A stretch of DNA of 64,000 bases from Mytilus trossulus (GCF_036588685.1 NC_086375.1:38710566-38774565); one strand, 5' to 3'. Positions 23,401 through 36,465 are shown, numbered from the stretch's first letter. Notes: generated by a model not told the origin, from the letters alone. Program-made: numbers and translations.

Positions 23401-25214
23401 AAATATTTCAACAAAGAAGCACAAAATAGCATATAGATTGAATAAGTATAAGGAAAATACATCAGTACATGCCTAAAAATCAAATTAATCAAATCATATA
23501 GGAAAGTCTTTTGACAAGGTACTTTTCATAAAAACGTACACGTTTACATAGAAATTGCGTAAAATCAAAACTTTTCATATTACTATTTCATTCACCTTTT
23601 CATCAATTTCTTTGCTGCCCATTTTTCCTGGTAACCTGAGAAGTGCTGCATATCTTATTGTTTCTCGAACTGTAAGGTTATGAAGAAGACGATCTGCTTG
23701 CATAACGTATGCAGCATATTGTTTGATGACTTCTGCCGTACACAGATAATTGTTGTAGTAAACTTTCCCGCCAACTTGTCCATTTGATCTGGAAGCAATT
23801 ATATCCAAAAGAGAGGTTTTTCCTGAACCTGTTTGTTATAAAAAGGTAAAATATTTCTATCTGTTGATATTTCAATAATACTGAAGGCAAAATTTTAATT
23901 GTGTAATAATATTTGCAATTGAATTTCAATGTATGCTTAAATATAGGATTTGTATACTATCACTATACGAATCCTTGCTAAAATTCACCCGTACCCGATT
24001 GATGGTATGAGATATTGGAAATGTAGTGTGCTTTAATTTTCTGGCATAAATAATCTAAATTTTGTATTCTTTTCAATTTATCAATTATTGTAAGGTTTCA
24101 AATATGAATTTAAATAGTATAAAAAAGAAGATGTGGTATGATTGCCAATGAGACAACTATCCACAAAAGACCAAAATGACACCAAAAAAAATACAGTATA
24201 AGAAATAGATCATTAATCATGGTAATAGAATAGGTAGACAGCTCTCTCACAAGCAAAAAACCCTTAACTGTAAAAATATAAGGGCATACACTACAGACAC
24301 GGGGACACATTCTACTGAATCCACACACAGCACGAGTAACAAACCCTGCAGAAAATATAAAAAAAGAAGATGTGGTATGATTGCTAATGAGACAACTATC
24401 CACAAAAGACCAAAATGACACACAAAAAAAATACAGTATAAGAGTATGCTTATTTAGTATCTAACATATTTAGGTCGGAATTAAAATTGAGCAGTTGAAT
24501 TCGAAAGTAAATGACTCGGGGGCATCGACGTGATAGGCTTCTCCTTCCACACAGGTAAAACATGCACACAATAACAAAGTCACATTCTGCTGCAATTTTC
24601 AAAATCAGCAATGCGACAAAACCGGTAGCAATGTCAAATTGACAAAAGGAGACCTCATATTACTCTCACTTTTCATAGAACATTCCTTGCCTAATGATAG
24701 ATCAGGGTACGTTAACGTTTCGAGGACACATTCAGGTAATAGTAATTCCTGGAATATTTTTCTCATTTTTAAGTATACAGTGTGTCTTTTGTTATTTATT
24801 AATACCCATATTTTAATGTATTAGATTTCCTGTACTAGCTTCAATATTCTATATTTTTTCAATCTAATTAAAATACTCGTTACGCAGTATAACGAAATCG
24901 GAGATCTATATTTCAATTAGATTGATATTTTTTAATAATACTCAGCCACAAAAAATACCTGAACTTCCAAGTATAGCTGTAAGCTCTCCACTTCTGAACT
25001 GTATGTTTATATCATTTAGAACTCGCTTTTGTTTCTTATGCCGAAAACAAGCTCCTTTCCACCAAGGTCCTAAAAACTCCGAGACGTCATAGCTAATGTT
25101 TAACAGATTCAATGTTGGTGTTATTTGCCGTTCATCCTCATCAGCATCTGGATTTTGATTGGTGCAACCATTAAGGTAATAGGTCAGATCATAGAAACAA
25201 GCATTTTCTTCCAT
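17481..25214 (-). CDS. ABCG5: ABCG5-like half transporter, gene 1 (ten coding exons)
   Basis: The minus-strand exons are 24959-25214, 23596-23828, 22756-22888, 21613-21882, 20977-21196, 20032-20231, 19280-19418, 18821-19006, 17891-18015 and 17481-17647, all with GT-AG introns and matching phases. They sum to 1929 bases, 642 residues (human ABCG5 has 651). The nucleotide-binding domain has Walker A GSSGSGKTS (83-91), Q-loop Gln129, signature ISGGER (189-194), Walker B LLLDEP (210-215) and H-loop His246. A linker, DLASIDRRNHEREIETMSKVQ-like, and six membrane segments follow. The PWW motif before the ATPase, EREIET, and the NEF.GLNFTC loop match ABCG5 rather than other ABCG subfamilies. Vertebrate ABCG5 pairs with ABCG8 to export sterols; that role here is inferred. 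The upstream acceptor at 25237 puts the ATG in an exon with a short leader. Confidence 0.95.
18057..18405 (+). mobile_element. tRNA-headed SINE in ABCG5-like gene 1, intron 8
   Basis: The head has RNA polymerase III box A (TGGTGTAGTGGTTAGTGC, near 18063) and box B (GGTTCGATTCCC, near 18107). The body includes CACGTTAAAGACACCCTTGTAG and CCGCTACAAGGCAGCACTCGC, which looks like a conserved SINE central domain, and an AT-rich tail. It sits between exons 9 (17891-18015) and 8 (18821-19006), antisense to the gene. It may be one of the described molluscan tRNA SINE families; I cannot assign which. A weak AAACAT direct repeat flanks it. Confidence 0.85.
22507..22597 (-). repeat. 46-bp direct duplication of an R4 end
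   Basis: Two identical 46-base units meet at 22551/22552. Each contains AAGATGTTGTATGAGTGTCAATAAGACAACCC, the complement of the conserved R4 end. The identity implies a recent duplication. It lies in the intron between exons 4 and 3 of ABCG5-like gene 1. Confidence 0.85.
23083..23335 (+). repeat. R3 interspersed repeat, ABCG5-like gene 1 intron 2
   Basis: R3 hallmarks are CCGAGGAAA.TTCAAAA, CCTAATCAAATG.C.AAAT, CTGTCATAT.CTTGACTTG, TTTTATAGCTAG.TAAACCTCTCACT and ATTCCATGATATTGACAACGA. Other copies are at 25359-25605, 38620-38785 and 40608-40684 (plus) and 36300-36465, 56225-56470 and 60635-60872 (minus). It is a short, non-coding, high-copy family. Confidence 0.75.
24117..24440 (-). repeat. 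Two R4 3' ends in direct order, ABCG5-like gene 1 intron 1
   Basis: Segments at 24117-24200 and 24355-24440 are about 85 bases long and almost identical (AAGATGTGGTATGATTGC.AATGAGACAACTATCC...). About 150 bases of other sequence separate them. They look like a local duplication of an R4 copy with its flank. Confidence 0.8.
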
Positions 25215-25358
25215 CAGTATTTCTACCTGTTTCCCCTAAAAAAGATAACATGAAATTTACATTTTTTACTTTGTAGAAAAATAAATGTATATTTTTTTAT
25301 TTAGTAAGTTTTGCGCTGATTAAGTGTCCATTATATCAACAAGTGGAGCACACACATA

Positions 25359-25605
25359 CTGAACCCCGAGGAAAATTCAAAACGGAAATCCCCTAATCAA
25401 ATTGCAAAATCAAAAGCTGAAACACATCAAATGAATGGATACCAATAGTCATATTCCTGACTTGGTACGGACATTTTCTTATGTAAAATAAATGGTGTAT
25501 TAAACCTGGTTTTTAGCTAGCTAATGCTCTCACTTGTATGACAGTCGCATACAATTCCATTATATTGACAACGGTGTGAGAACATAACAAACAGACACAT
25601 AATTA
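25359..25605 (+). repeat. R3 interspersed repeat
   Basis: A nearly complete copy, from GAACCCCGAGGAAAATTC to AACAGACACATAATTAGAGAC. It lies only about 120 bases upstream of the first coding exon of ABCG5-like gene 1, in the same direction as the copy in that gene's intron 2. Confidence 0.8.
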
Positions 25606-26671
25606 GAGACTACAGTGGTTTATCGATGATCAAATCTTATAAATCCAGTAAGAATATAAAAATTAATTGTTAAAAAATAAAATAATGAGGGAATCGTATG
25701 AAGTTCAAATGGTTCGAGACCAGGTGCATTGACAAGGTAAGCGTCTCTCAAACATCCGAAACAGAGATGCAGTGATGCAACATGCAATATAATAGCCACG
25801 ATTGTGTGATGCAAGTATTACATGATAACGCGTAGGTTTGGACGCATACTTATCGTAAATTTGTCACTACAAGTGCATATCAATAACTGAATCGTCAATG
25901 TACCATTTTTTGGGGAATTTCTATGAAATAAAATATTCCTTGGTAACACTGGTAATTAAAGATGACGTACAAATACTTTTATTATTAGTGTTATTAAACT
26001 CCCTCCGCTTGCGTTATCTATTATAATGGTTGTTTCGTCGCATTTCAAGTAAATGTCTTGTACCGATAACACCTGATTAATACTTTCAATTTAAAACATT
26101 TCGAGTGTTGTCATCAAAATATATTTATTAAACTTCAATTATATCAAACTACTAGTATATAGGCACTACAAACTCGTGCTAATGACTCGTCTGATAGAAA
26201 CAACGCCAAAAAAACAAAACACCAGCTAACAGAAAGACACAACTATTAAAATAAACCATGTTTGCTAGACCTGAATATCAATTAGTATACCTCCAATCGA
26301 ATTAGCGTAAAGACGCCATAAACAACCCGAGAAATATACAGTGGCAAACGTAGCGACATGATAAAAGTCGATTAATTATTCTAAGTGCAAATACATACAC
26401 ATTAAGCTATATATGTTACATTGAGAACAAACCTTTAAAATTCCATTTCATCCTGATGCAAAAAAAGTAAAAATTTCTCACATTTTTTCATACCTCTGGG
26501 ATGTCCTGACATTTTGTCATAGTACTTTGTTGTAGATTCTTTCATATGATAATTGTTTCCTTATCAATGTAACATACCGATACCCTTAACTCTAAAGGAA
26601 CCATAATTATTATTCAAGAATGCATCAATCTTTTCATTTTGGCATAGTTTGAATAGCTGTTCTATTTAATA

Positions 26672-26830
26672 AAATTGAGAATGGAAATTGGGAATGTGTC
26701 ACAAGAGACAACAACTCAACCATAGAAAAAAACAACAGCAGAAGGTCACCAACAGGTCTTCAATGTAGCGAGAAATTCCCGCACCCCAGAGGCGACCTTC
26801 AGCTGGCCCCTAAACAAATATATACTAGTT
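26672..26830 (+). repeat. R5 interspersed repeat
   Basis: It contains GGGAATGTGTCA.AGAGACAACAA, CAGCAGAAGGTCACCAACAGG, TTCAATGTAGCGAGAAATTC and CTTCAGCTGGCCCCTAAACA. A second full copy is at 50085-50250 (minus) and a fragment at 28757-28832 (minus). Confidence 0.8.
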
Positions 26831-28756
26831 TAGTGATAATGAACGCCATGACGTTGCGCACGATATTGGTGTCACTTTCGAAATACGGGTTTGAAGGCGG
26901 GTTATTCAAATTCAAGCACTTATCCTATACAATAAATATCCATGTTATGCATATCATTCGAAAGGAAATAAACCATAGAAATCAATAACATAGATTAATT
27001 TGTGATTTGTCTATTTTTTAATGAAAAACTTTGCTCATTTCGATGCCTATAACGTCATTTCAAGGGTGTCCCGCTGTTACAATTTTGTTTTATGCGCGTC
27101 TTTGAAATCCCAGTGCAGATTCAGAAGTAAGAAGAATGGTTTAAAATTTTACAACTGTATTGTATACATTTAAAGTTAAACGAAGTAGCAGACGTTTTTA
27201 ACTGTAAGGGTAGGAAGATCGTCAGAAGTGTTTAAATAAAAAAGAGAAAAAATGTCCCAATTAGCTGCTCAACCCGCAAAAAAAATTTCGGCCTTAATTT
27301 TCATAGGATATAACGGACGAAAATAGATTTTAATAATATCTGATAAAATATACATGTTCTGAAGAAGCTTTCTGCAGTCACCATTATCTAACTGCGGTCT
27401 GAATTTAAAAACATCGTCATTTTTCCCGTGTCCAATAAAATGTCCCGATGTATAAAATAACACAAAGAATAATTCAGAGGCTTTTTATCAAACGAAATTC
27501 TACTGTATCGCAAGTTTGTAACACATGTAAACTGATATGAACGGAAAATACATTTAATTTTCTTTAAATTGATATGATATATACTTTTGTTTGAATTGCA
27601 GGTAGAAAATCCGAAACGATCTAAGATGTCCAATGACATGTCCCCGTATTACGGTTTAACCGTAATTTGACGTTCGCGTTATAATAACGTTAAACTGATA
27701 CGACTTTTCTTGCATATTTGGCATAACATAATTCATGAAATGGTCTGATATATATAAAATAAAGTTCTCGTTTAATACGCATTAAAATAAAGATCTGCAT
27801 TGTTTCAAGGATACGAGATGTCGAAATATTTAACTCGGATACTTCATAAAGGCAAGACCCCGGAGCTATAACAAAGAGACAACTTACTTATGACCACACT
27901 CCCACTTTATAAAAGATGCATTGAAAAAGAAAATGCGATCAAAAGTGAGATCTCAATTTTCCTCCTTAGCCAGATAGTATTTGCAAAGTCCTAGCGTTGC
28001 TATTAAAAGATTCGAAGCTATACAAATGAATGAAAATTCTCAGAAAATCTTATGAGAAAAAGTACTCCTTGGTCGTGAACCTTTCAGTAAAAAACGTGCA
28101 ATCATTTAAAAAAAAGTTTTATCAGAGAAATTCTCGTATGTCATAAGCGTGTCAGTATAGGTAACAATAATTTTTTTATCAACTGTGAGTAGAACAATTC
28201 CTAGTCATCCACCTAGCAATGTGTGAATGAAAAATAAGGTTATTACATCTAGAAGTAGTGTAGCAGAAGGAAGTTTATTTTCTCGAATCTCCAACAGAAT
28301 TGCCTGGTACATAGGCATGTGATGAAACTAGTTTTAAAATTGAAATTGAAACATTTTTTTATCATAGTTTGAGAAAGAACAAACGAGAGGGAGAGGGAGA
28401 GAAGTTGTCCGACACATATGATGAATGGCACATAAACATGCGGCAACAAGCTCCAAGGTATTAATTTACAGATACTCTCAACTCTTTCGAGAAAAAAATA
28501 TAACTTATCAATCTGCTGGGTGCAGATTATTTTATTTTTTGTGTGTAAAGCAGACCTCTTTCATCTTCGCAGAGCGCCACAAAACATAGCTGAAATAATG
28601 ATTTTTACATCGCGATGACCGTGTAAAGAGTTTTCCATACTTTGCCAAATTCTATAATTTCAAACATTATAAAAAAGTATTGATTGCCGACCCTTTTTCG
28701 AAGCTTGAGTTTGTGAAAAAATGTCAGATGAAAAGATAGCTCGTAAAATATGTTTC

Positions 28757-28832
28757 CTGTTGTCTACTCTGTGGTCGAATTGTTGTCGCTTTGACACATT
28801 CCCCATGTCCTTTCTCAATTATATTCCGATAG
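28757..28832 (-). repeat. R5 fragment
   Basis: Only the TTGTTGTC.CTTTGACACATTCCCCAT end of R5 is present. Confidence 0.65.
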
Positions 28833-31800
28833 CAAACACAAAACAATACCATACCACTGTTCTCATTTTCATAATAAAGTAGAATATGCGGCCGTAAAAG
28901 ACCAATTAATAATTTCTATATGCAATCAACAATGAGCAAAACCCTTACCTTATAGTCAGCTATAAAAGGCCCGGCGAGAAAACCAACTGTATAAAATGTG
29001 TAAATTCCTACATAACATGAATTTTCTAAATTATTTGCTGGTAAAACAATCCTGATTTTAAAATTTTAATCAATGAAATCATTTTCTTTTGAAAAGACTT
29101 CAACGAACTTTAAATCATTGAAAGCTGGTAACGGCAGCATAAGAGCACGTATTTCTTTTTCAAACTTGATGCACAATTTATTAAAAAAATTGTTAAGAGA
29201 TTTTTGAAAATATACTATTTTTAACATTTTCCATAAAATCGGGCTTGATGTTAATACTGTGGACTTCATAAATAATATGAATTATATAGTAGGTACAAAA
29301 TGTATAAGTCACTGTTTAAGGAAAAAAGATAAAATTAAATTCTTGAACTATTATATCATCGGTAGTATAATAGTCCCAGGATTAAAGTGTTGATAAAATA
29401 AGATTATGAAAAGAAAAATAGCTGGCGATAGACTACCTACACCTTTCACATAGTCAGAGACAAATCAAGAAGCATTTGATCATTAACGTACATGGAGGGA
29501 GCGTAACTACCAAATTACAACAGACATATGTAAACGTGTAATTGGAGAAAAGAGACAGAAACAAGACACGAAATATTTACAATCTTACTAGCAAATATAG
29601 GAGACGTATTCTGGCAGATATAACATTGCTTAGTTATAAGAAATAGAAGAAACTGTTTTAATACACAAATATCAAAAAGAAAAGAAAATAAGACATCAAA
29701 GGTTATAAGTAAAGACAGCTAATGTGATATGGCGTATGCACGCTCGTCCTAAGAGTTAAAAGGTTAGACTCAGATTTGTCCTGTATTTGTTTCACTCAAA
29801 GTATCAAACTAAATTTTAAAGATTTAAAACATTCTGAAGATAAAATAACGCCAAAAAATATACAAAACAGACTTTTCAGTTCAATTTTTAACATAAATTA
29901 GGCAGTTAGTTTTCTCGTCTGAATTGTTTTACATTGTCATTTCGGGGCTTTTTATATCAGACTATGCGATATGGGCTTAACTCATTGTTGAAGGCCGTAC
30001 AATGACCTATAGTTGTTAATTTCAGTGTCATGTTGGTCTCTTGTGGGAAGTTGTGTCATTGGCAATCATACCACATCTTCTTTATATATATTTAAATAAG
30101 TTTACAAGACATCAAAATTGCTATTGTGTTATTGTTGCAGACAATTCATTGTATAAATTAAGAATTGTTCATGTATCTAAAATTTTGTTTTAATTCCATG
30201 GAATTTTGCATTTGCACCGGTTTGAAAAAATAAAACCATATAAAGAAGCAAGTTCGAAAATATCTGTACTTTAAGTGGCATTTTTACATGAGTAGAATAT
30301 AAGGTCAACGTTTGAAACTTTCCGTGGAACAACGTCAAAATCGTTGTTTTATTAGGAACGTCGTGTAACGATAAGTGGCACCAATACCGTGCGTAACGTG
30401 CATTTCCTAATTGTACACAAGAAACTAAAATTAAAATAATACAAGACTAACAAAGGCTTAGTACAGAAACAACAACAAATTAATGCACATGATCTTTTTT
30501 ATATTCATCGGTATTTGGTTTCTTCTTAACTTTTTATTTAAGTTCTCAAACGATCTGACTCAAACTAACAAGGACAATCTGTAGCCATCACTTGATTTTA
30601 AAGTCAACGTTTTGTTTTTTGTCTTTTGTACACGATCACACCCTCTTTGTGTTACCATTCTCTCTTGTCTGTCAGTAATATGCATAATTTAAATGGCTAG
30701 AATATCTCATAATTAATTCCTATGCTTATACTGTATCATTACTATTTCAGCATATGTTTTATTCCCCAAAGCTTTAATTATAATACCGACATTCAGTGAC
30801 TATTTTTGTCCATGTATTTAAATCTGAATCATCCTTTATAAAATGTGAAATATTTTGTTACCATGGTAATGTTTTCACTAAAAAGTCTTAAAAACAAATC
30901 GATTAATACTTAATAAGGAAAAGCTATTTAAAGTTTCCTTGTAGCAAGAAAATATGCAACGTGATACTCAATACAATGAATGGACGGAAAATATAAAATA
31001 GATATCCTTTGACAATGAAAATGACATGGCTATAAATACAGTGTGAGACAAAGTTACAATGTATATGAAATATAAGTATAATGTCGTGATTAATCCTACC
31101 TTAATTTTACTCCTTAGCGAAGACATGTTTGCTCGTTGTGTATTCTGACAGGGATGTAACACCTTAGATTATTGATTATTGCCAGTACAGCTTATCCAAG
31201 ACCCGATCGATTCCTGACATTACTGACTTCCGACATTTCCAATAAATGAGAATTATAAACTTTACAGTTCATTGGTGAATTGAATTCATGTACAAATATG
31301 TCAAATTGATTTTTACCGACATCGAACGAACCGTTTCATATTGTGTGCCTTTATGAAGTATCTTTGTTTAAACATAAGTTTATTTTGTTTAAAATCGACA
31401 AAATCTATACAATATGAGGAATTGTTAATTCTATTTAGATTTTCATATCAAATATTTATTTTGTAAAATTATATCAAATGTGTATTATTACAAACTGTAT
31501 AAGTTTGGTGATGTTTAGCTTGAAAAGTTAGTATATTGACAAAATTACAGGAAGAAAAACCGTGTAAATTCACACCCTATTCTTTTGTATTATGACCGTG
31601 GGGTAATTACATTGTAGATGCTATTACCAATAGGAGGTTAAGACATTGATTAGACTGCAACTAAACGTCCTGCAGCAGTCATTTGTATTGGTTGTATTGT
31701 ATAGTATATACTTTTGTTCGATTATGTTTTTTGTAAGCTTTGTTGAGTTATTATAAGAAAATGTTCCACTTCAAGAAGAAAAAACATCACATCATTAAAG

Positions 31801-32147
31801 ACGTTTAGAGTATTAGCAGGAAGGCTCTCAAAGGTAACAGCGCCAATGGGTATTGGTTGAACTAGCAACACAAAAGAAGTGCCAAAAGATATTGAAGAAA
31901 AAATATTCATTATTCGTATCACAGTTTATTTTGAAAAGTGTTTTAAAATAAATACAATTTTATTTTTTTAAAGGACTTTTCATATTAGCATATTTGAATA
32001 GTTGTTTTATTTTGAGGACAGACGTACCAACAAATTTATGTACATGATTTTTCTGATTAATTGATATTTGAATTATTTATTTCTTTAAATTTCTAATATT
32101 ATCTGACTCAAACCTAAAGCTTTAAATTGCCGTCCGTAGACCGTCTT
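28833..32147. other. Intergenic, R4 copy only
   Basis: AT-rich DNA. The only recognised element is R4 at 29920-30095. No splice-flanked coding segment or RNA gene was recognised. Confidence 0.5.
29920..30095 (+). repeat. R4 interspersed repeat
   Basis: A fuller copy with CATTTCGGGGCTTTTTATA, TTGTTGAAGGCCGTACAATG, ACCTATAGTTGTTAAT and GGCAATCATACCACATCTTC. Confidence 0.8.
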
Positions 32148-32236
32148 CACAGGCACTTGTCTCAAAATGTTTTTTCCTATATATCTTAGTTATATTAAGG
32201 TATATAGGGAAAACAAATTTGAGACAAGTGCCTGTG
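32148..32236. mobile_element. 89-bp hairpin MITE with 8-bp target duplication (hAT-like)
   Basis: Arms at 32148-32188 and 32196-32236 pair at about 36 of 41 positions around a 7-base loop. The outer 18 bases (CACAGGCACTTGTCTCAA) match perfectly. ACCGTCTT occurs immediately outside both ends (32140-32147 and 32237-32244), the 8-bp duplication expected of hAT transposases. The element is too short to encode anything and must have been moved in trans. Confidence 0.88.
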
Positions 32237-32244
32237 ACCGTCTT

Positions 32245-35200
32245 TTCAGATTTCATTTTTACTATTGAAACAAATTAAGAAACATCTTTTGTATTTTTTA
32301 TTGAAGAGTTATTTTTTAAAGGGCTCACATCTGCATAATTTCAACATGTTTTGTAGACTACAATGAACTTCTGCTTTAAAGAAAAAAGGAAAAGCACAAA
32401 ATTGAATCATAATGTCATCCTATAATGCTCTTTTGAAGTGAAAAGATCAAAACCATGCACTTGATTTAAAAATATGCTGATGTAATAGTTTATTTACGAA
32501 TGTCTATGTTAAAGTTCGACAAAATCTATACAATTTATATATGCGGATGTTACCACCAACTAATAAATCCAAGCCCTTGCAACACACATCCGCCACTTGT
32601 ATTGAAAAGATCTGACGATATCTTTCAATGCGTATCATTTGTTTCCTTTTCTTCTTTTGACAGGAAGACCGAGTAATATAAATGTTATCTTGTTTCCAAA
32701 TCTCATTGAGTTATATTGTAGTGAACTTCAACAGAAGTTTACGAAGAAAAAATGTTTAAACATCTTACCGAATAATATCACAATAAAGCCAAAGAATCAT
32801 TATTTGGTCAAATAGTTTTAAGCTTTATAAAACTTTATCAAACATATATGGAATTTTGAAAATAATGGTCAGAAACCCTTTCTTATCCGGTAGTCAGGCG
32901 GTAGTATCCTGAGTAAGTTATAAGAACTCATGACACTTTTACATTAACAGCAGCGGTCTCAAGAGAGACCTAAGGTTTCAACTGATGTTTTCACTACCAA
33001 TTAATGCCAACTCTGCACTCAAATTCTTCTAAAAAAGTTATTTTTGCACGAAAAAAGACGGGTGACGAGATACAAAGGTAGCAAGAAAATCAAGTAAGTT
33101 TGTTCTACCTTTAACCAACCATTTATGAAATTTAGTATATGGTTAGCCTTTCCCGCAATTCATGCAACATCTAGGTTTTCTCGAAGAACATCATTACAAG
33201 GAAAATGGCAAATTTCATTACATTCTGTAAGTCTGTGAAACAAATATTGTCCTTTCATTGACCATATTGCCTTGTCCTGGATAGTTAAAATTTCCTATTT
33301 GGTTTATATCTTTCCAGTTTATTTCTAAATATGCAATGCTTTAGATAGATAATAGGAGACATTGAATAGAAATGTTGAATTCGCAATTTTGAGGCAAATA
33401 AATGGTCTAAATGGCAAAAGCAGGCATGTAAGAAAGTAAGAAAATTATGGGGAAAAAAATAGGATCGAAATGAAAAAAAAAATATTTAAAAAATAAACAC
33501 ACACTTGTCCATATCTTCATTTTTGTTTTTTTTTTCATTTTAAACTTCCATTATAAAAATGTGAGCCAATAATATGAAAAAATGTTAAGTGTTAAAAATA
33601 CATATAATTACAAACTCGAGTGGATATTATTTTTCTAATTTGATAGTATTTGAAATTGATTCTTCTAAAAAAATTATTATTATAATTGTCTTTGATTTTT
33701 TTTATAAATAAGAGGCAGCAGTAGTATACAGCTGTTTAAAAGTCATAAATCGATTGAGGGAAAACAAATCCGGGTACAAACCAAAATCGAGAGAAACATC
33801 TCAATTATAAAAAGAAAACAAAGGAACAACTGAAAGACTAAAGTGAAACAAAAACAATTGCCACATTCATGACTTGGTACACGATTTTTAAAGAACAAAT
33901 GGTAGATTGAAATTTTGTGTTATGGCTAGCCAAACCTACTGCTTATATGGCAGTGTTAAAAATACTGCTAAAATTTTAACATTACGTGACAGATATGCAA
34001 TACAAATAAAAGCTAGAAGACTCCGGAAAGAAAAAAAAACATTAATATGTAATTCATTTCGACAAGTCACTAAAAATAACAACATACACCAAAAATTAAA
34101 TTACGACAGTTCACAAATACAGCAGAACAGAACTATGATCTGTGCGTCACACGAATTTATAAACGCCACAAAAAAGTTGACGTCACAGGTAAATTCAATG
34201 TTCGATAGCACATTAAGTTTCAAAGTCTTAAAAAAAATACATAATGATGCATAGGTATGTCTTCAAATTTATATGTTGAGACATCGTTTTGTTGACCAAT
34301 CACGTCTATTTTAAAATAAGAAGATTGGATTTGTTTCAATCCCGCAGTAAAGCGAAAAAATTGTAATATATATAGATCCATCTCAATATTTTGAAATATA
34401 TTTAATTTTGAAATGCATATTTGAACGCAAGATGCAGCCAAAATAAAATAAAAAAGCATTTCCTTCTTAGTATGAACAATGATAACTTACAAGCCCCTGC
34501 ACTTTTTGAAAGAAAATTAATGGTGTCTCATCAATAAGTGAAGACTTTAATGTAGAGCGTGTGATTATTTATTTCCTAATAACGTTTGAAAAGTAGATTT
34601 TGAAAAAAGTTGACTACATATATATTTGCATTTGTGAAATCCCAACAAACTGATGATTGTTTAAACTGAAGTACAAATAGGCATATAGTTCTTGAAACAC
34701 ACGAATCTCTTTTTTTTAAATCCGGGAAATGATAATTATAATTTTATAATTTTTGCCGGGGAGTTGTTGTTTCATGAACTATCCCAAATATCGTAAAAAT
34801 GTGAATTAAACAGTGACAAACAGAAAACACTGATAAAAAATTGAGTACATGAAAATAGGATATATACATACATTTTCTACTCGAACTTCACCTTCCTGTG
34901 GATAAAATAAATATTTCCTTATTCTAAACTCTTGAACTAAATCTTCATCTTCATCAATAATCAATAAAATGTTTATTTTTTAATGTACTCAAATGTGATA
35001 ATTTAAATAAAAACTAACCTGTTGAAACTTAGCTCCGTATTAAATAAACTAATACATATGTTTGTATATATCAAAGTTTATCTATTGATTACATGTCAAT
35101 AACAACACAATCTTTTATTTCATACTTTTATATGTGTCGTACGATCTACAATGATAAATGCAATATCAACTATATATATCACGTACTCCTTAAATATTGT

Positions 35201-36299
35201 CCTTTCTGCTAATGCCACTAACTAGGCAACACAGCTCTTTCATAGTAATAAGTCAGCTATCAGTTGATCAACTAAAGGATTTTGTCGATACGACACTTTT
35301 TTCAATTACTTCCAATATTCTCCTGTTCAATAATAATTAAGGAAAGGGGGAAATTACTAAATACGATTGAATTGCAAAAAATCACAACTAAACTTAATAC
35401 TTTAAGAGGGTGTTTTTGTTTCTTGATTATATGATGTCGCGCGAAATATGAATAGTAAAATAACAAAAATAAAGAACTCCTTGGAAAATTCTAGACTGAA
35501 AAAGCAAAAGCAAATTGTAAAAATAAAAGGTAAAAAAAAATCAAAGGAATGGAAAACAACTTATTATTACTGATATATGAAAATCAGTTGATTCGGCTAT
35601 CGTGTACAGCAAATGGTTGACAGCGGTTCCAATTGCTATTGCAAAACAATGGATTCTGCATTTGTGTATAACAATTTTACTCTGTCATAACGATAGCTGG
35701 TAAGAGTGTGTGGTACCACTGTTGCTTTGAGCGATAATGACCGTGATGTGATCCGAAGTTATGTGTTCCACATATTTATGCTAGTCTCTTTTTATATATT
35801 TTTAAAGGTTTTAAAACTGATAAAACGATCTTGGTAAAAGACCGAAATTTAGTTCTCAAAATTTGAATCTATACCATTCGTCTCTAAGATAACCGTTCAA
35901 CGGATACTAGTATTCATTCAATACATGCTCTTCCGTTTCAAGTTAATCTTCAAAAACAAAACAACCTATTTTATCTACTGTGTGTCTCCAGTAGCGTGCT
36001 GTCTCATCCCGGATTCAGACAAGACTGCTGATAAAATGCATTTCGATGTGATGGCGTAATAATTTTGTCTAGGTTAAGTTCTGTTTATACATCCCGTTTA
36101 AATATTTTACGTAATTTGTTATTCCCATTTCATTATTTCGCATAGAATTGTCACTATGCAACTCTTCGTGCCTTTTATGTTTTTACAATTGGTTTTAAGT
36201 CATATATATGACAGAAAAAAATGTCTTGAGATGCTTGCGAACAATGGTGACTGTTTTTCGTCATTTGTCATATTCTAGCTATAGACTACTATGGTAACA
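32245..36299. other. Intergenic, nothing firmly recognised
   Basis: About 4 kb of AT-rich DNA. A 115-codon ORF at 33907-34254 begins in what looks like a diverged R3 copy (33780-33960) and has no family motif. A 24-base segment at 34872-34895 (minus) between good splice signals is discussed as a finding. Confidence 0.45.
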
Positions 36300-36465
36300 A
36301 GGTAAAATCTGCCATTGTCAACATAAGAAAATGCATGTAACATGTCAGAAATATGACAGTTGTTATCTATTCGTTTGATGTGTTTTAGTTTTTGATTATG
36401 CCATTTGAGTAGAACCTTTCCGTTTTCCTTGGAGTTCAGTATTTTTTGTGATTTAACTTTCACAC
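36300..36465 (-). repeat. R3 interspersed repeat, partial
   Basis: Complement of the R3 start: ATTCGTTTGATGTGTTTTAG, GATTATGCCATTTGAGTAG and CCTTGGAGTTCAGTATTTTT. Confidence 0.65.

Larger units (their letters stand above)
25237..28756. other. 5' flank of ABCG5-like gene 1: R3 and R5 repeats, no gene
   Basis: It contains an R3 copy at 25359-25605 and an R5 copy at 26672-26830. The rest is AT-rich and holds no protein motif. The leader exon or exons and promoter of ABCG5-like gene 1 must lie in this direction but cannot be pinned from sequence alone. Confidence 0.55.

Noticed and set aside
24110..24421. 103-codon minus-strand ORF with internal repetition
   Set aside because: It is made of the duplicated R4 end; the repeated residues come from the repeat.
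7599..25214. Joint pathway of GT31 and ABCG5-like genes as a novel gene cluster
   Set aside because: Only proximity links them. Animal genes next to each other need not cooperate, and the two pairs converge on opposite strands.
31722..31922. 66-codon minus-strand ORF
   Set aside because: It begins like a membrane peptide but has no known motif, neighbour exon or strong start context.
33907..34254. 115-codon plus-strand ORF
   Set aside because: It starts in a diverged R3 copy, has no recognisable motif, and its composition follows the AT-rich background.
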